Part shown: one piece after another, positions 23,372-34,930 of the stretch | Layout of the letters: each line of letters starts with the position of its first letter | Position numbering within the stretch: position 1 is the stretch's first letter | Origin: Plectosphaerella cucumerina | Taxonomy: Eukaryota > Ascomycota > Sordariomycetes > Glomerellales > Plectosphaerellaceae | NCBI GenBank assembly: GCA_020746995.1 | Contig: JAGPXD010000003.1 | Coordinates: 806,001 to 870,000 of the forward strand | Direction of reading: 5' to 3' | Length of the DNA: 64,000 bases | Position numbers and translations under genes: made by a program | Notes under the pieces: generated by a model | Database searches by the model: none | Seen by the model: only the letters and a program-made list of their open reading frames with translations | Told to the model about the DNA's origin: nothing

Positions 23372-24056
23372 TTCTGGGGGCGTCCCGCGACACAGTAGGC
23401 TGGGTCACTCGAGGCAGGAGGTCACCCGAGGCAGGAAGTCACAATGAGGCAGGAGGTGGTAAGCAACTTCAAACGGAAAGCTTTCGGGTAGGCGCGTCCC
23501 TCATTCCGGGTGGTAAAAAGGGCAGCAGTTTGGCGCAGGGGCCCGCACCTAGGTACCTGCCTAGGCATCGACTCTCTCAAAACCTTGAAAGTCTGAACCG
23601 GCTCAGCGGAAATGATTCTGTCACAGAGGAAGGCAGTCTCGGTGGGTTCGTTTGATTAACGAGCACTTGCAACACTGATCGCGCAAGGCCGAGAACAAGT
23701 GAATCTAGCCTGCCCCGTCACCAGGTTGGACGGGAAGGCAGGTTCAGGTATTTCTGCCGCCCCATCGTGGGCCTGGCCATTGAATGGTCGTGGGTCCTCC
23801 CTTTCAAGTCTATATAATGGGAAGGAACGACTGTGGAGGCGGCAGGTACAGGAGCTCCTTCCTACCTTGAACGCAAGACGGTAGTGACCTGGGAATTCAC
23901 ACAATCTCGCCAGCCCCCCCAACTTTCCCTTTTCCCCCTCCTCATCCCCCCAGCCTCTCCCTCCACCTTTTTTCCCTTCTGCTCCTCGTCCTCCGTCCTC
24001 TTCTTCTTCGTCATCTCGCGCCTAAAGGCCATCATCATCGATCTCGTCTCATCAAG
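23372..24056. promoter_or_regulatory. intergenic and promoter of the zinc-finger-like gene
   Basis: Contains a short tandem repeat (23404-23455), a TATA-like TATATAA near 23811 and a ~100-bp pyrimidine-rich tract (about 23917-24020) just before the ATG at 24057. CT-rich leaders of this kind are common in well-expressed fungal genes. No other gene seen. Confidence 0.5.
23404..23455. repeat. three tandem copies of a 17-18-bp unit
   Basis: GTCACTCGAGGCAGGAG, GTCACCCGAGGCAGGAA and a third 18-bp copy with AA for the second C follow each other without spacer, just after the MFS stop codon. Confidence 0.85.
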
Positions 24057-24776
24057 ATGTCCTCGTCCAACGTCCCTGCCGCCGACATGCCCTCGGCCTC
24101 TGTCGTTGTCGTGCCCACCCGTGGAGGTGAGGTGAAGACCGTGCCTGCCTTCCCTTTTCCCGTCGAAGACTCGCAGCTTGTCGACGTCAAAACCTGGGGC
24201 ATCGGAAACCAGATTCCCGAGCCCGACTTGTCGCTGGGTCAGTACCTACCTACCTCTTCAAAGCCTTTCGCGTCTGAACTCTTCTGCTATGAACCGTCCC
24301 CCTTCGCCGGCCACCCTCGACAATCATCACATGGCACCTCATCGAGCCAAGGGACAGTCGATCAGTCATTCAACGAACAAAGGCTGACTTTTCTACAGTG
24401 GACTATAAGGCGATTAGCTACGACGAGGCCGCACGCCGACTTGATGATCTCGACAAGATGCATGCCCTGGGCTTCATCATGCAGTACGAGGATACGTTCT
24501 ACCAGCACCTCGATGATCGGTTCGAGGATATCAAGACGGCGAGGTACGAAACCACCATGAAAGACTTCGTCAAGTACCAGTGCCGCGTTTGCGGCCAAAA
24601 GATGAGCAGCAGTGCGACTCTCAAGTCGCATTTGGGTACGGGCGAGGTTTCGGAGAAGCCCGCTTGCAAGCCCCTCAAGGTACATCCATCCACCTGGTCT
24701 GCCCTGCCGTTCAGCTCTGTCCAGAGGCTGACAGTCTTTCTAGGGAGAGCCGGTCTACCTTCGTCAACCAACATAG
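24057..24776 (+). CDS. small zinc-finger-like hypothetical protein
   Basis: Three exons (24057-24237, 24399-24679, 24744-24776) give 164 aa. The first intron (161 bp) is long for this locus and ends in CTACAG. The N-terminal 60 residues are low-complexity (Ser/Val/Pro). The middle is helical and acidic (YDEAARRLDDLDKMHALGF). Residues ~123-140 (CRVCGQKMSSSATLKSHL) look like the first half of a C2H2 finger, with C-x2-C and one His. The second His is missing, so the finger is incomplete or atypical. No family is recognised. The pyrimidine-rich leader suggests good expression. Confidence 0.6.
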
Positions 24777-25026
24777 CATAGCCAGTCGACTAATGCATCA
24801 TACGCGGGGGGGGGGGCATCGTTCCGGCTAGGAAATCACAGTGATTCACCGTCGGGTCGTTTGTTCTGCGGTGTTTGGTGTTCATAACTTCTCATTCATT
24901 CGATTCCCACTGCTATTGCCAATTCATCAACCTCCCATGGTTTCGGGCTTGAATGAACTGTGAAGACCATCCTCCATTCTTCGTTCCCCCGACCTAGGTA
25001 GCCCCAAGGATCCCATGCTTCTCCGC

Positions 25027-27163
25027 TTAGTAAACGTAGAAGTTGGTCGCGTTGGGGTCGGCGGCCCTGAGCTTCTTGTTCTTGTGCTGAAGAGAGAAGC
25101 GCATGACCCAAGCACAGATGATGACTCCAAGGGAGAATGCTGCAGAGGCAACCATAGGCATCGTGTAGCGAGGCTCGGCAGACTTAGGCCACAGGTACGG
25201 AGTGTAAACACTGGCGAGGTTGCCGAAGGTCTTTTGACAGTCAGTAAAGATTCACGAGGAAGATTAACGGCGGAATATAAACTTACGTTCGCCATAGCAA
25301 TGGTAACGGCCCTCTGGAACAAAAGAAGTCAGTATTTTCGTCTTTCAGATGAAAAAAAATGAAGCCGTAGATGGTAGGGTGGAGGCGTGGCATCGAGAGA
25401 AGCCGGCAACATCGACTCTGGCTGAGCTTCGGAGCCACGTTCCACCAAACTCTGCAGGAGGGCCCACTGGGCAAGGTGCGCACGACATTTGTCGCTCGCG
25501 CATCCAGAGCTCCAGTTCCATCCTTGAATAGATCATCTGTCTCCTTAAATCCCGGTTCGGACCTAAGAGTTGATCCATCCAAGGATAGATATGAGGCCCC
25601 AGCTGGCAGGGTCCAGTAAACCCAGCAGCTCCACTCATGGAGTTCGGCAGAATGTGGCTCATAGCTCTGAGGCTCAGCCACCGGCTGTACTGGTGAACGT
25701 TGCCGGTTCTTCTTTGGGACAATGTAATAGAAAATTTTGGATCGACTTTACCTTTTCGTTAGTCTGGCCGACCACAGACGCGCACCAACTGAGAATGATG
25801 TTGTTGACACCGTCTGAAGTCAAATGGTCAGCCACGGTCATCTTGATGAAGTTGAGCGGGAAAGGTACTCACAGGTGGCGCCAACAAATAGGAAAATACC
25901 GACCCAGCGAGCGGCAACGTTGAGAGTGGCACAGGAGATGATGAAGCCAGCAATAGCAATAAGCTTGGACCAGGTCGTGTGCCAAGTACGCTCGTTCATG
26001 CGGCCAGAGTTCCAGGCGACGGCGACGGAGACGAAGGCGGCGAACATGTAGGGGGGGCAAGTAAGAGCAAGAGCAACGTTGGGGTCCTTGGTGAAGGTCT
26101 TGATGACGCTGGGCAGGAAGTTCTTGAAGCCGTTGGCCGAAAGGTGAAGGTTGTCCATGAGGCAGAAGAGCCAGACACGCCAGTCGACGACGGCCTCACG
26201 CAGACCAGTCCAAACGCTGGTGTTCTCGCGTCCCTCGGTCGTGTCGGCGACGATACGGTCATGGGCGAGCTGGCGCTCCTCCTCCGTCAGCCAGCGGGTC
26301 TTGAGTGGCGAGTCGGGCAGGACAAAGAAGGCCACGATGGCGATTAGGATCGAGATGGCGCCCTGGAGGATGAACATCCACTGCCAGCCGGCAAGGCCGT
26401 GGCGTTTGTCGAGGCCGTGGAAGATGCCGGCGGCGATGAGGCCGGAGAAAGACGAGGCGGCCATGTTACCGGTGTAGAAGATAGCCATGCGGGTGGCAGA
26501 CTCCTTGCGAGTGTAGAACATCGAGATCATGTAGAGGGCACCGGGGTAGAAGGGAGCCTCGGTGATGCCGAGCAGGAAGCGGCAGGCCAGCATGCTCTCA
26601 AAGGACAACGCCTTGTAGGTGAGCAGCGAGACGACCGACCAGGCCAGGCAGAAACCAGCCATGTAGTAAGAGGGGCGGACACGGTTGAGAATCATGTTGG
26701 AGGGGATCTGGCCGCAGAGGTAGCTGGGACGGGTTAGTCTGAGTTTGCGATGCAGGAAGAGGACCAGACGTACCCGACGAAGAGGATGGACACGAGGGTG
26801 TTGTACTGGGTCGAATCCTTGATCAGGCCAAGATCTTCCTCGAGAGTGTTCAGGCGGCCGTTGATCATGGCGTTGCGGTCGAGGAAGTTGAAGAAGTACA
26901 TCATCCAAAGCGTCGGCTAGTCGCAGGGGTCAGAAATGACAATACAAACCGTCGAGTCTTTTCCTTACCATGATGAACCAATCAAGCTTCTTGACCAGGG
27001 CAATCTCCTTCGGGTCGGTCTTGTTGCGGCCACCGAACTCGTCGAGGTTCTCGGTCGCGCCGCCCTTCTCGAAGAACTCTTCATTGTTGCTGTTGGCCTC
27101 GACGTGGGAGATGTGGTTCTTGTCGTCGGCCGGCGACTGCTGCTGTTGCTGAGGAGCGGCCAT
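25027..27163 (-). CDS. MFS anion:cation symporter of the Dal5 (allantoate permease) type
   Basis: Six exons (27163-26969, 26916-26774, 26723-25873, 25813-25752, 25313-25287, 25230-25027) give 493 aa, all in frame. The polar N-terminus carries a Gln run. Twelve hydrophobic segments follow, with family features such as FNFLDRNAMINGRL after TM1, GITEAPFYPGALYMIS near TM4 and a PDSP motif in the central loop. Such proteins carry organic anions or vitamins such as allantoate, nicotinate or tartrate across the plasma membrane with protons. The substrate here is unknown. Two oddities: exon 5 is a 27-bp micro-exon, and the intron before it is 438 bp against 50-56 bp for the others. The ATG at 27163 is preceded in frame only by non-ATG codons. 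Confidence 0.85.
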
Positions 27164-27310
27164 GGCGGGCAAGTTGTGTCAGGGTGTCGACGTGGGAGTT
27201 GTCGGCGGTTCTCTGGCTGTTGATCTGACTGTCTGTCCTTGGTGCGATGAGAGACTGGCAGTGAAGAAGCCCGGACCAGAAGTAAGATCGACAGGAAGTG
27301 CGCGATGGTG

Positions 27311-27317
27311 TTTATAA
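27311..27317 (-). promoter_or_regulatory. TATA-like element of the Dal5-type gene
   Basis: TTATAAA on the minus strand about 150 bp upstream of the ATG at 27163. Confidence 0.4.
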
Positions 27318-28796
27318 CAAAGTGTCCTCCCTTCTCCGCCCGCCGCGCCCCTCCCCCAGCTGTGGTCCCCCGGCATCTCCAGCACGCTCCCCCGGGCTAA
27401 CCCCAGGTCCGCGCGACCCCAGAGTCAGACCCGTCACAATCTCACCATCGCTGGCCTCCACCCCCAGCCCTCGAGTCAGGGATCCTTTTCCGCGACTTTG
27501 CGGGGAAGCGGGGGGCTAGGCCTAACCAGGCGTGCCATCTCCGCGTCGATGCGTTCGGCACCCGGCGGTCCACCAATGTTGTGGCCGGCAGGGGCTCCCG
27601 GAAAAGGGGCCGCCACCATTTGGGGGGAGGGATCAGCGCCCGCCACGCTTTTCCGTGCGTCCTCGAGCGCCCGCCGAACCCTGCCGCCCTGCGGGGGTGT
27701 GCCCAGAGCGTTTGTCAGAGACACAAGGGGGGCGGTGTTGGCGAACGGCCGTTGGTTCCTTGTCGAGCCTCACCTTTTCCGGATGCCTGCAGCATCTTGC
27801 TTTTCCGCAGCACACACACCCGCCCTTTCCCCCAACAAGCTTCGCGGCGCCGTCTCTTGGTCCCGTGAAAGAAACTCCGATGCGGTCGTCCCAAGATGTC
27901 TCGGCGTGTGGAACGTCGACATCAGACGTCGGCATCATGGATGGGTCACATTGACGTTCAGAGGTTCCGTCTTCCGACTTGGCTGGGATAAGGAGGGAGA
28001 CCAGTCGCTTGGGCCGTGAGGAGAAAGACTGGGATGTCTTGGAATGACCAGGCAAGGAGTTGGGGGAGTTCCTTGCTCCCACATGCACTCTATCCTCCCA
28101 ACCCCCCAATGCAACCCTCGACCCCTTTTCCTCTGCGACCATCGAACCATGCAGCAATAACGCATGCGTCTGGAGGTGTGCCGACGTGCACTCCCTGCTC
28201 CGTCTTGTCGGCTCGAGGGAGGGCACCTGACGCCAACCGATGTGTGCCAGGCGAGCACGAGCCATGCAAGGCGGACAGGGAGGAGGATCCATCCCCTGGA
28301 TGCACTCCTGGGTTGGCTCAAGCTTCTACCCACAATGTCGGAAAAGACACCATGGCATAATCAATCCTGGGTACGAGGCCATGTGGCACGGAGATAGGCA
28401 TTTGAAATCTGCGAGGTCTGCATGTCTCTCCGCGGCCTCGGGCAGACATGAGGGGGTGGCAAACAAGACGATGAGGTTGCCTGTATCCATGGGTAGGTGC
28501 TTGATAGGTAAGTCCGTTTCCTCTTTGCCAGTTGGGAAGCTCATGTGGAAACTAACGTTATCTTCACAGATGATTTGTCTTCCGCGTCGCAGATCATATC
28601 GATCGATATCTCCTCCGAGTTCCCAACCTGAACCAGCAAGCCTGGATGCCATTGCCAACCTATCACCAACAGCCAATGGCTATTCAACCTTGCCCTTTGT
28701 CATGACTCAGCCTATACGAAGAAGAACAATGGAAAAAGAACACTGCGAGCCGTTCCTTCGGGCAGAGCCTGATGCGTCTCGACCTTGATTTCCCAT

Positions 28797-28812
28797 AGCT
28801 ACCTAGGTAGCT
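28797..28812. repeat. 16-bp perfect palindrome
   Basis: AGCTACCTAGGTAGCT is its own reverse complement and lies alone in the gene-free region. It could bind a dimeric factor or be chance. Confidence 0.9.
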
Positions 28813-29845
28813 GTGGTGGCGTTGTATCCAGCCAGACACTTCTTGCAGAGACCAACCTCCTACGAAGCCAAGACATGCAGAAACGACCCTCGAGAGTTTT
28901 GAATGCAGGACATACAGCCTGGAGACAGACAGTCGCCAGCCCCCTTTCCGTCTCGAAACATGTGGTAGCGAGCCTGCCCTCGCAGGCTTGCACCTTTCTA
29001 ACCACCCCCAACAACAGCTTTGCCTCCTCAACTCTCCTCTCTGACAAAAGCTCTCCGAGGATACATGGTAGCTCCTCCTTGTTTCTCATCCACTACCACC
29101 AGTTACTGCTGCATCCCAAAGCGTCTTGATATATCTGCCAACACATATCTCCATCTCCCGTGCCCCAGGCCTGGAATACCCACAGCTCTGGCATCACAGA
29201 GCCAGCAAGATACGCACAATTTCTAAGCATCCCATCGTCGCGATAGTGGACGGCTGCTCTTGCTTGTGTGTGATAACGATGCTCCATAGCAAGGGATCCT
29301 ATTCCATCCGAGTGTTCAACGAAAGGTATTGGGCCACGGGCATATGGCAAGCCCCCTTAATAAGACGGTCGTACTTGTCTCCAGGGACGTTGTGTCAGAG
29401 TCAAAGATACGTCGGAGCAACTCTTGAAAAGCCAAAGCCATGATCGAGGACTTCCAAGCCGCGGAACTTGCGGGGGTTTGAGCAACGGTCTTCGTACCCC
29501 TCCAGCGCCAGGGAGGTTTTCGCCGTCCAGGGCATCAATAGCCTCGACAACGTCCTCGGCGCCGCCTCGTCCATAACATCTTCGTCAACGCCGACCCACG
29601 CCAGTCCACGTCGCGCAACCGCGCGCCGGCCATCATATGGGGCCTCGGCGTCACGAAGTAGTATCGAGAGAACCTTGCCATAGAGCAGGAGCCCACTTCG
29701 TTATCCGCAACATAAATCCGCTCGGGGTCTTTAAGCGGTCCTTGGCTTAAATTTGGTGCTTCAGCATTCTTCGGGCGGGGATGCCGCCGGAGACAGGTGA
29801 GGGCCGAAGCTGACCCCTGAATCACCCTTGAGCGAACTTTCCCCC

Positions 29846-31690
29846 CTATAGATTCCACAGCTCATGCACTAACGCGAGATCAATCTTGCCAACCTCCTGC
29901 AAATAGCTCGTAATCTCCTTCTCGTCGCCCCTCGTCTCTCTCTCCGTTGACCCGTTCCCGAAAAACTCGAACCTGTTCCCCTCGGCCCCGGCGCGCCGGC
30001 CGAACTCGAAATCCTCCCACCGCGGCTCCCTCAACGCGTCGGCCCGGTGGTGGAACGACCCGGGCCACGCGATAACGACCCTCGTGCCGCCCTTGCCCTG
30101 CTTGAACCACGAGTCACACCCATCGCCCGTAACACGGCCCTCGAAGAAACCGCCGCAGACGTCGTTGAACTCCTGCGCCGCCTCCTCTGTCGGCGCCAGC
30201 CACGTGTACGACTGCGCCTGCACCTTGCGGATCGCCTTGGCTATATACGCGGCTGTCACTTCTGTCTGCAACGGTACGCTGCCGCCGCGCGCGTTGCCCT
30301 GCGCCTGTAGCACGAAGAAGTAGTTGGGGAAGCCAGGGGCCATGACGCCCAGGTACGACTCAGGGTAGCCGATGGGGCCCGAGGGGGACCACTTGTCGCG
30401 CAGGTCGACACCGCCTGCGCCGATGACGGGAAAGCGCGAGGTGAAGCCTGGGTCGAAGCCCGTGGCGGCCACGATCACGTCGACCTCGCGGTGGGTTCCA
30501 TCGGCCGTCACGAGGCCCGTCGCCGTCGCACTCGTGATGCCGTCCCGGATGAAGTCGACCTTGGGGCTCTGGACGGCTTCGAGGTAGCCGGGGGCCGGCG
30601 TCAGCCTCTTGCAGCCCGGGGCGTAGTCGGGGAGTAGTCTCTGGAGCCATTCCTCGTCCCCTCCGAGACGCTCCCTCATGGTTTCGGTGAGCTTCTGGCG
30701 AAGCGTCTCGCTCTCCTTGCTGCCGAGCTTGTCGCCGCCGCTGACGAGGTTGTGGAAGTTGATCTCAAAGGCGCGGCGGTGCTCGAGGTATGCGGCCGGG
30801 TCGTCACGGAAACGCCGCTTATCCTCCTCCGAGTAGACGGGGCCTCCGGGCGCGTCGGCCGTGGCCTCGTGGATGCCGCGGACAAAGGTCGGCGTGACCC
30901 AAGTGTTTGTGCGGACGTAGTGGTCTATGCCGCTCACCTTACCGATGATATTGGGCACCAGCTGCTGCGCCGAGGCGCCGTTGCCGATGACGGCCACCCG
31001 CTTGCCGGCCAGGTCGACGCCCTCCTGCGGCCACCTCGCCGTGTGCACGACGGTGCCGCGGTAGGTGTCGCGAAGGCCGGGGATGGCGGGCCACTTTGGG
31101 TCGCTGATACGGCCCTGACTGTTGACGACAAAGTCGGCCGTATCGACGATCGTCTCGCCGGTGGCCAGGTCGCGCACCTCGACCGCCCACTGCGAGGCAT
31201 CAGCCAGCCAGGTTGCCCGGAGTACCTGGTGGTTGAGCTTCAGGCGGTCAGCGAGACCATGCTTCTTGATGATGCCTTCGTAGTAGGCCTGGATCTCGGC
31301 TCCCTTGGGGTAATACTCTGACCAGTCGGGGTTTGGTTCAAAGCTGAGCTCTGGTGGGGGATGTTAGATCGCACAACAAACGAGATAGAGGTGGGTGACT
31401 TGCGGTAGACGTGAGAGGGTACGTCGCACCTGACGCCTGGGTAGATATTGGCGGCCCATGTTCCTCCCTGTGAGATGTGAGTGTCTGCAAGACGGGGTCA
31501 TGATGGAAGTACTGACCACCTTGGACAGCCGGTCGTAGATGGTGATGTTCACGTTCGGCACCTTGTGAGACAGCAGCACAGCGTTTGATACGCCGCTGAT
31601 GCCCGCGCCGACGACGATGACCTTGACAGGCCGATGGGGGTTCCATGGCGTCTGCTTGGGAAAGTATCTCGACTCGGAGCGGACGGCCAT
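29846..31690 (-). CDS. Baeyer-Villiger-type flavin monooxygenase
   Basis: Three exons (31690-31517, 31467-31404, 31350-29846) give 580 aa. The FAD loop GAGISG is near residue 29, GGTW near 60, a second nucleotide loop GNGASAQQL follows near 182, and ATGF near 362. The segment YRGTVVHTARW matches the BVMO fingerprint F-x-G-x-x-x-H-x-x-x-W with Tyr in first place. This supports an NADPH- and O2-dependent enzyme converting ketones to esters or lactones. The second intron starts with GC (GCAAGT..CCAG), chosen because only it joins HVY to QLSFEPNPDWSEYY in frame. No membrane segment is seen. It diverges from a Liz1/Seo1-type permease gene across 715 bp, and an LLM monooxygenase follows. A shared catabolic role is possible. 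Confidence 0.87.
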
Positions 31691-32405
31691 GATGGCGTGG
31701 ATGCTGAGAGATTCACTGGACGGGCGGCTCTAGCAGATGTAAGGCCTCTTGCATCATATCAGTTCTCACCCAACCACTGCCCTGCCCACCAGCTTTATGT
31801 CGACATTCGTTTCTCCGGAGTTTCTCCTATCTTCCTGTAGCTTTCTTCACGCGCAAAACGCCCAGGCCGATGTCGCCGACAGGGGTCGTCGACGACATCA
31901 TCCACAACCAACACTAGACGATGATGCCATTCCCAACCAAAGTTCTGGGACAGGCCCCGAGGGGCACCCGAGCGCCGCCCAAAATACGCCCCCGGAGATA
32001 ACGTCCCCTCTCCGGAGCACGAGATGCCCGAGTCATCGGGCAACTTCGAAGCAGCCTCCATGACTAGAGCTGGTGCATGCTCCCGACCGCATCCCGTCCG
32101 GATGGCACCTCGAGATAACATCCACTTGGCGCAAGCACGACAGCATGCAGGAGGAGCTCGCAATCCGCCGGCATTGATCGGCAAGCATCTTTAGTCTACA
32201 AGGCGCTGTTCCGAGAAGGCAGAATCCTCGGGGAAAGCAATCATTGGAAGGAGCACGTGGCGACCCGTTTGACACGATGCACACGCACGGGGTCAGAGTC
32301 AAGGCCCGGGATCTCATAAAAGCCCGAACCAAGAGTCTGGGTCCTCAAGCGGCTCGCAAGTTCACCACCCGCCACTGAGCCTCATACCAGCGCAGTAACA
32401 CTACA
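31691..32405. promoter_or_regulatory. divergent promoter region
   Basis: 715 bp between the monooxygenase (-) and the permease gene (+). An ATAAAAG element near 32316 lies about 90 bp before the permease ATG. No coding segment seen. Confidence 0.45.
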
Positions 32406-33956
32406 ATGGCAGCCAAGGAACCCGTCCTCACGACCTCTGACGGCGTCGTCAGCGACTCTGACGCCCCTGTGGCCCCGGCAGCGACCTTCGGGGCCAACAG
32501 GAGCCTCGCGGCGTCCAAGTCCTTCTTCTCTTGGTTTGACCCCAACGACGGCCCGGCCGAGCGCCGGCTTATCATGAAGCTCGACTTCTTCATTCTGGCC
32601 TACGCCTTTGTCGGCTTCTGGGTGTTGTACATCGACCGCGGCCTGCTGATCAACGCCTACATCAGCGGTCTGCGCGAGGATCTGGGGTTCTATGACAATG
32701 AGCTGGTCCAGCTCAACTCCATCTACTCGGCCGGCTACTGCACTTCCATGATCCCCGCCACCCTCCTCGTCACCAGGTACCCGGCCAAGTTGGTGCTCCC
32801 GACTGCCATGCTCGGCTGGGGCGTTTTCACCATCCTCTGCTACCGCGCCCAGAGCTTCAGCGAGTTGGCCGCATACCGCTTCCTCATCGCCTTCGTCCAG
32901 GGCCCCTACTTCTGCACCATCCACTACATCCTAGGCAGCTGATACCGCAGCGACGAGATCGTCCGCCGCGCTGGCGTTTTCTACGTCTCCTCGGGCGTCG
33001 GCACCATGACTACCGGCCTCCTCGCCGCCCGTATCTACCAGTCCCTCGATGGAGCCCTCGGCCACCCGGGCTGGCGCTGGATGTACATTGTCGGCGCCTC
33101 GCTCACCTTCCCCGTCGCCATCTGGGGCTACTTCAGCCTGCCCGGGTCCCCTCGCGACGGCCGCCGCTGGTTTCTGACCGAGCATGAGTTCGGCCTCGCC
33201 AAGGAGCGTATGGCTATCCAGGGCCGCAGCGACCCCAAGGGCCTGCAGCTGTCGCGCGCCACCCTCGGCCGCTTCCTCGGGAGGTGGCACTTTTGGCTGC
33301 TGGTCCCCTGGAACATCCAGTGGCTCCTCGGCTACGCAAGCATGACCACTGGCGGGCCGACGCTCTGGCTCCGCTCGCAGCCGCAGTATACGACCGTCCA
33401 GGTCAACAACTTTACCGTGAGTGCGCCCCTTAAGCGGTAGAACCAGCCCTTCTAACCTGTTTGCTTTCCTCAGGCCATCGCTCCTAGCATCGGCATCGTA
33501 TTGATCTTAACCTTTGCCTGGATCGTTGACAAGGGCGGCCGTCGCGCCATAGTGCCGGTGATCGCGTCCGCCAGCGCCCTTCACTTCATCTCAAAATTTG
33601 CCTGGATCCTTTACGACGAGACCTCATTTGGCTACAAGTGGTTTGCTGTGGCTATCAACTACATCGAGGTCTCGCTGTCGCCCATCAACTACAGCGTCGC
33701 CAACCTGGCCTGCGCCGGCGATGCAGAGGAGCGCGCCTTCATCATAAGCTCCATGCTGGCCTTCTCGACCGCCTTCAGCGCCTGGGTCAATCTCTTGACC
33801 TTCCCGACCGTCGAGGCGCCCCGCTTTCTCAAGGGATACATCACCGAGGCCGTCTTGCAGTTCACCTATACGCTGTGGACGGCTCTGATCGTCTGGTTTG
33901 TCACCAAGGAGGAGAAGGCCAAGGAGGAGAAGCTGGAGAGGGAGAGTCATATCTAG
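32406..33956 (+). pseudogene. MFS permease of the Liz1/Seo1/Fen2 type with one nonsense codon
   Basis: Two exons (32406-33416, 33474-33956) around a 57-bp intron give 498 codons in one frame, interrupted only by TGA at 32940. The codon falls in a conserved segment, ILGS-stop-YRSDEIVRRAG, where relatives have Trp (TGG), so one G-to-A change explains it. Everything before and after is well preserved: twelve hydrophobic segments, LYIDRGLLINAYISG after TM1, and PGSPRDGRRWFLTEHE in the middle loop. The family imports vitamins and organic acids such as pantothenate. The gene is recently inactivated, relies on readthrough, or carries a sequencing error. No GT..AG segment can remove the stop. Confidence 0.75.
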
Positions 33957-34930
33957 GAGAGTCTGCTGAAGTGGCGTTTACGTCTGTAGACAGAAGCTTG
34001 TTTTTGTGGTAGCCCTGGCTTCCTTGGGACACTGAGCCTTGACCTAGCAACATCAGAAACTATCTAGAAACTCTCACGAATCTCGAATTTATCACCCCTA
34101 TTCCTTCATTCAACATGCCCTCTGTGAGACTTCGTCTGCGACCCCCTTCTACTTAATCAAATCACTATGAATTCATTTCCATGGGAATCCTCAGGCCCCT
34201 TTCTTGTGCCTTGGTGCTCCCGCGCGCATATTTTCTTGTCTCGGTGCATGGTCCGGCAACTATGTCCTGCAGACAGTGAATTCCCCCAGCATGCATCAAG
34301 CTGGCCGATGTCCAGAATACTCTAGCCGGAGAAATTCAGTTACGGGCAGGCATCCCTCCGGCTGGTGAACAATGTTAATCCCGATATCTCCGGTTCAGAC
34401 ATCCCAATACCTTGCTTCTCAGCAGCCGAGCCGGAACGCGGCCGATGGTGAAGTACGCCAAAGAACATCGCCATATACGCCCCGTGTCCATTGCACATCA
34501 ATAGCGTGAAAACGTGGACGCCATGGGCTGACGTCCTGGGACTTCCGAGGATGTTGCATCCCAAAGCTTGGCGTGCAGATCCCATATCACACATCCGGTG
34601 ACGTGATCCAGGCCCCGGAGCAGCAAAGCACGCGGCCTGGACGAATGACAGAACAGAGTGGTTATCAGCCTGGCTTTCGGGCCCTGGTCGTCGCGTGGTC
34701 CGGGTGCATGCTGCCGCATTCTTCATCCCAGGAAGGGGGGATCGGATGTCCGATTTTGGGTGGGGAGGGGCGTCTAGATGCGATGGCATCATGGCTGTTC
34801 CACAGCGGTGGCAGCGACATCGGACGGTGGCCGGGCTGCTTCGAGATATAGGGCGCCCCGACATGTAGACAGGCGAGCTGGCAACGGCCATTTGTTTGCA
34901 GATCACGAGAACGAGCACCCCATCATCACC
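33957..34930. other. intergenic, no gene seen
   Basis: Spacer before the LLM monooxygenase. No coding or RNA signal recognised. Confidence 0.5.

Larger units (their letters stand above)
27164..29845. other. 2.7-kb intergenic region without a recognised gene
   Basis: The largest gene-free stretch. Frames such as 27633-28292 (-) and 28240-28788 (+) have no domain or coherent composition. A perfect 16-bp palindrome lies at 28797-28812. Beyond the near-gene promoter element nothing can be supported. Confidence 0.5.

Noticed and set aside
24806..24816. G11 run after the zinc-finger-like gene, as a possible quadruplex
   Set aside because: A single uninterrupted run without neighbouring G tracts; a homopolymer is the simpler reading.
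28240..28788. 182-codon plus-strand frame in the largest spacer
   Set aside because: No coherent composition, no conserved motif, no leader.
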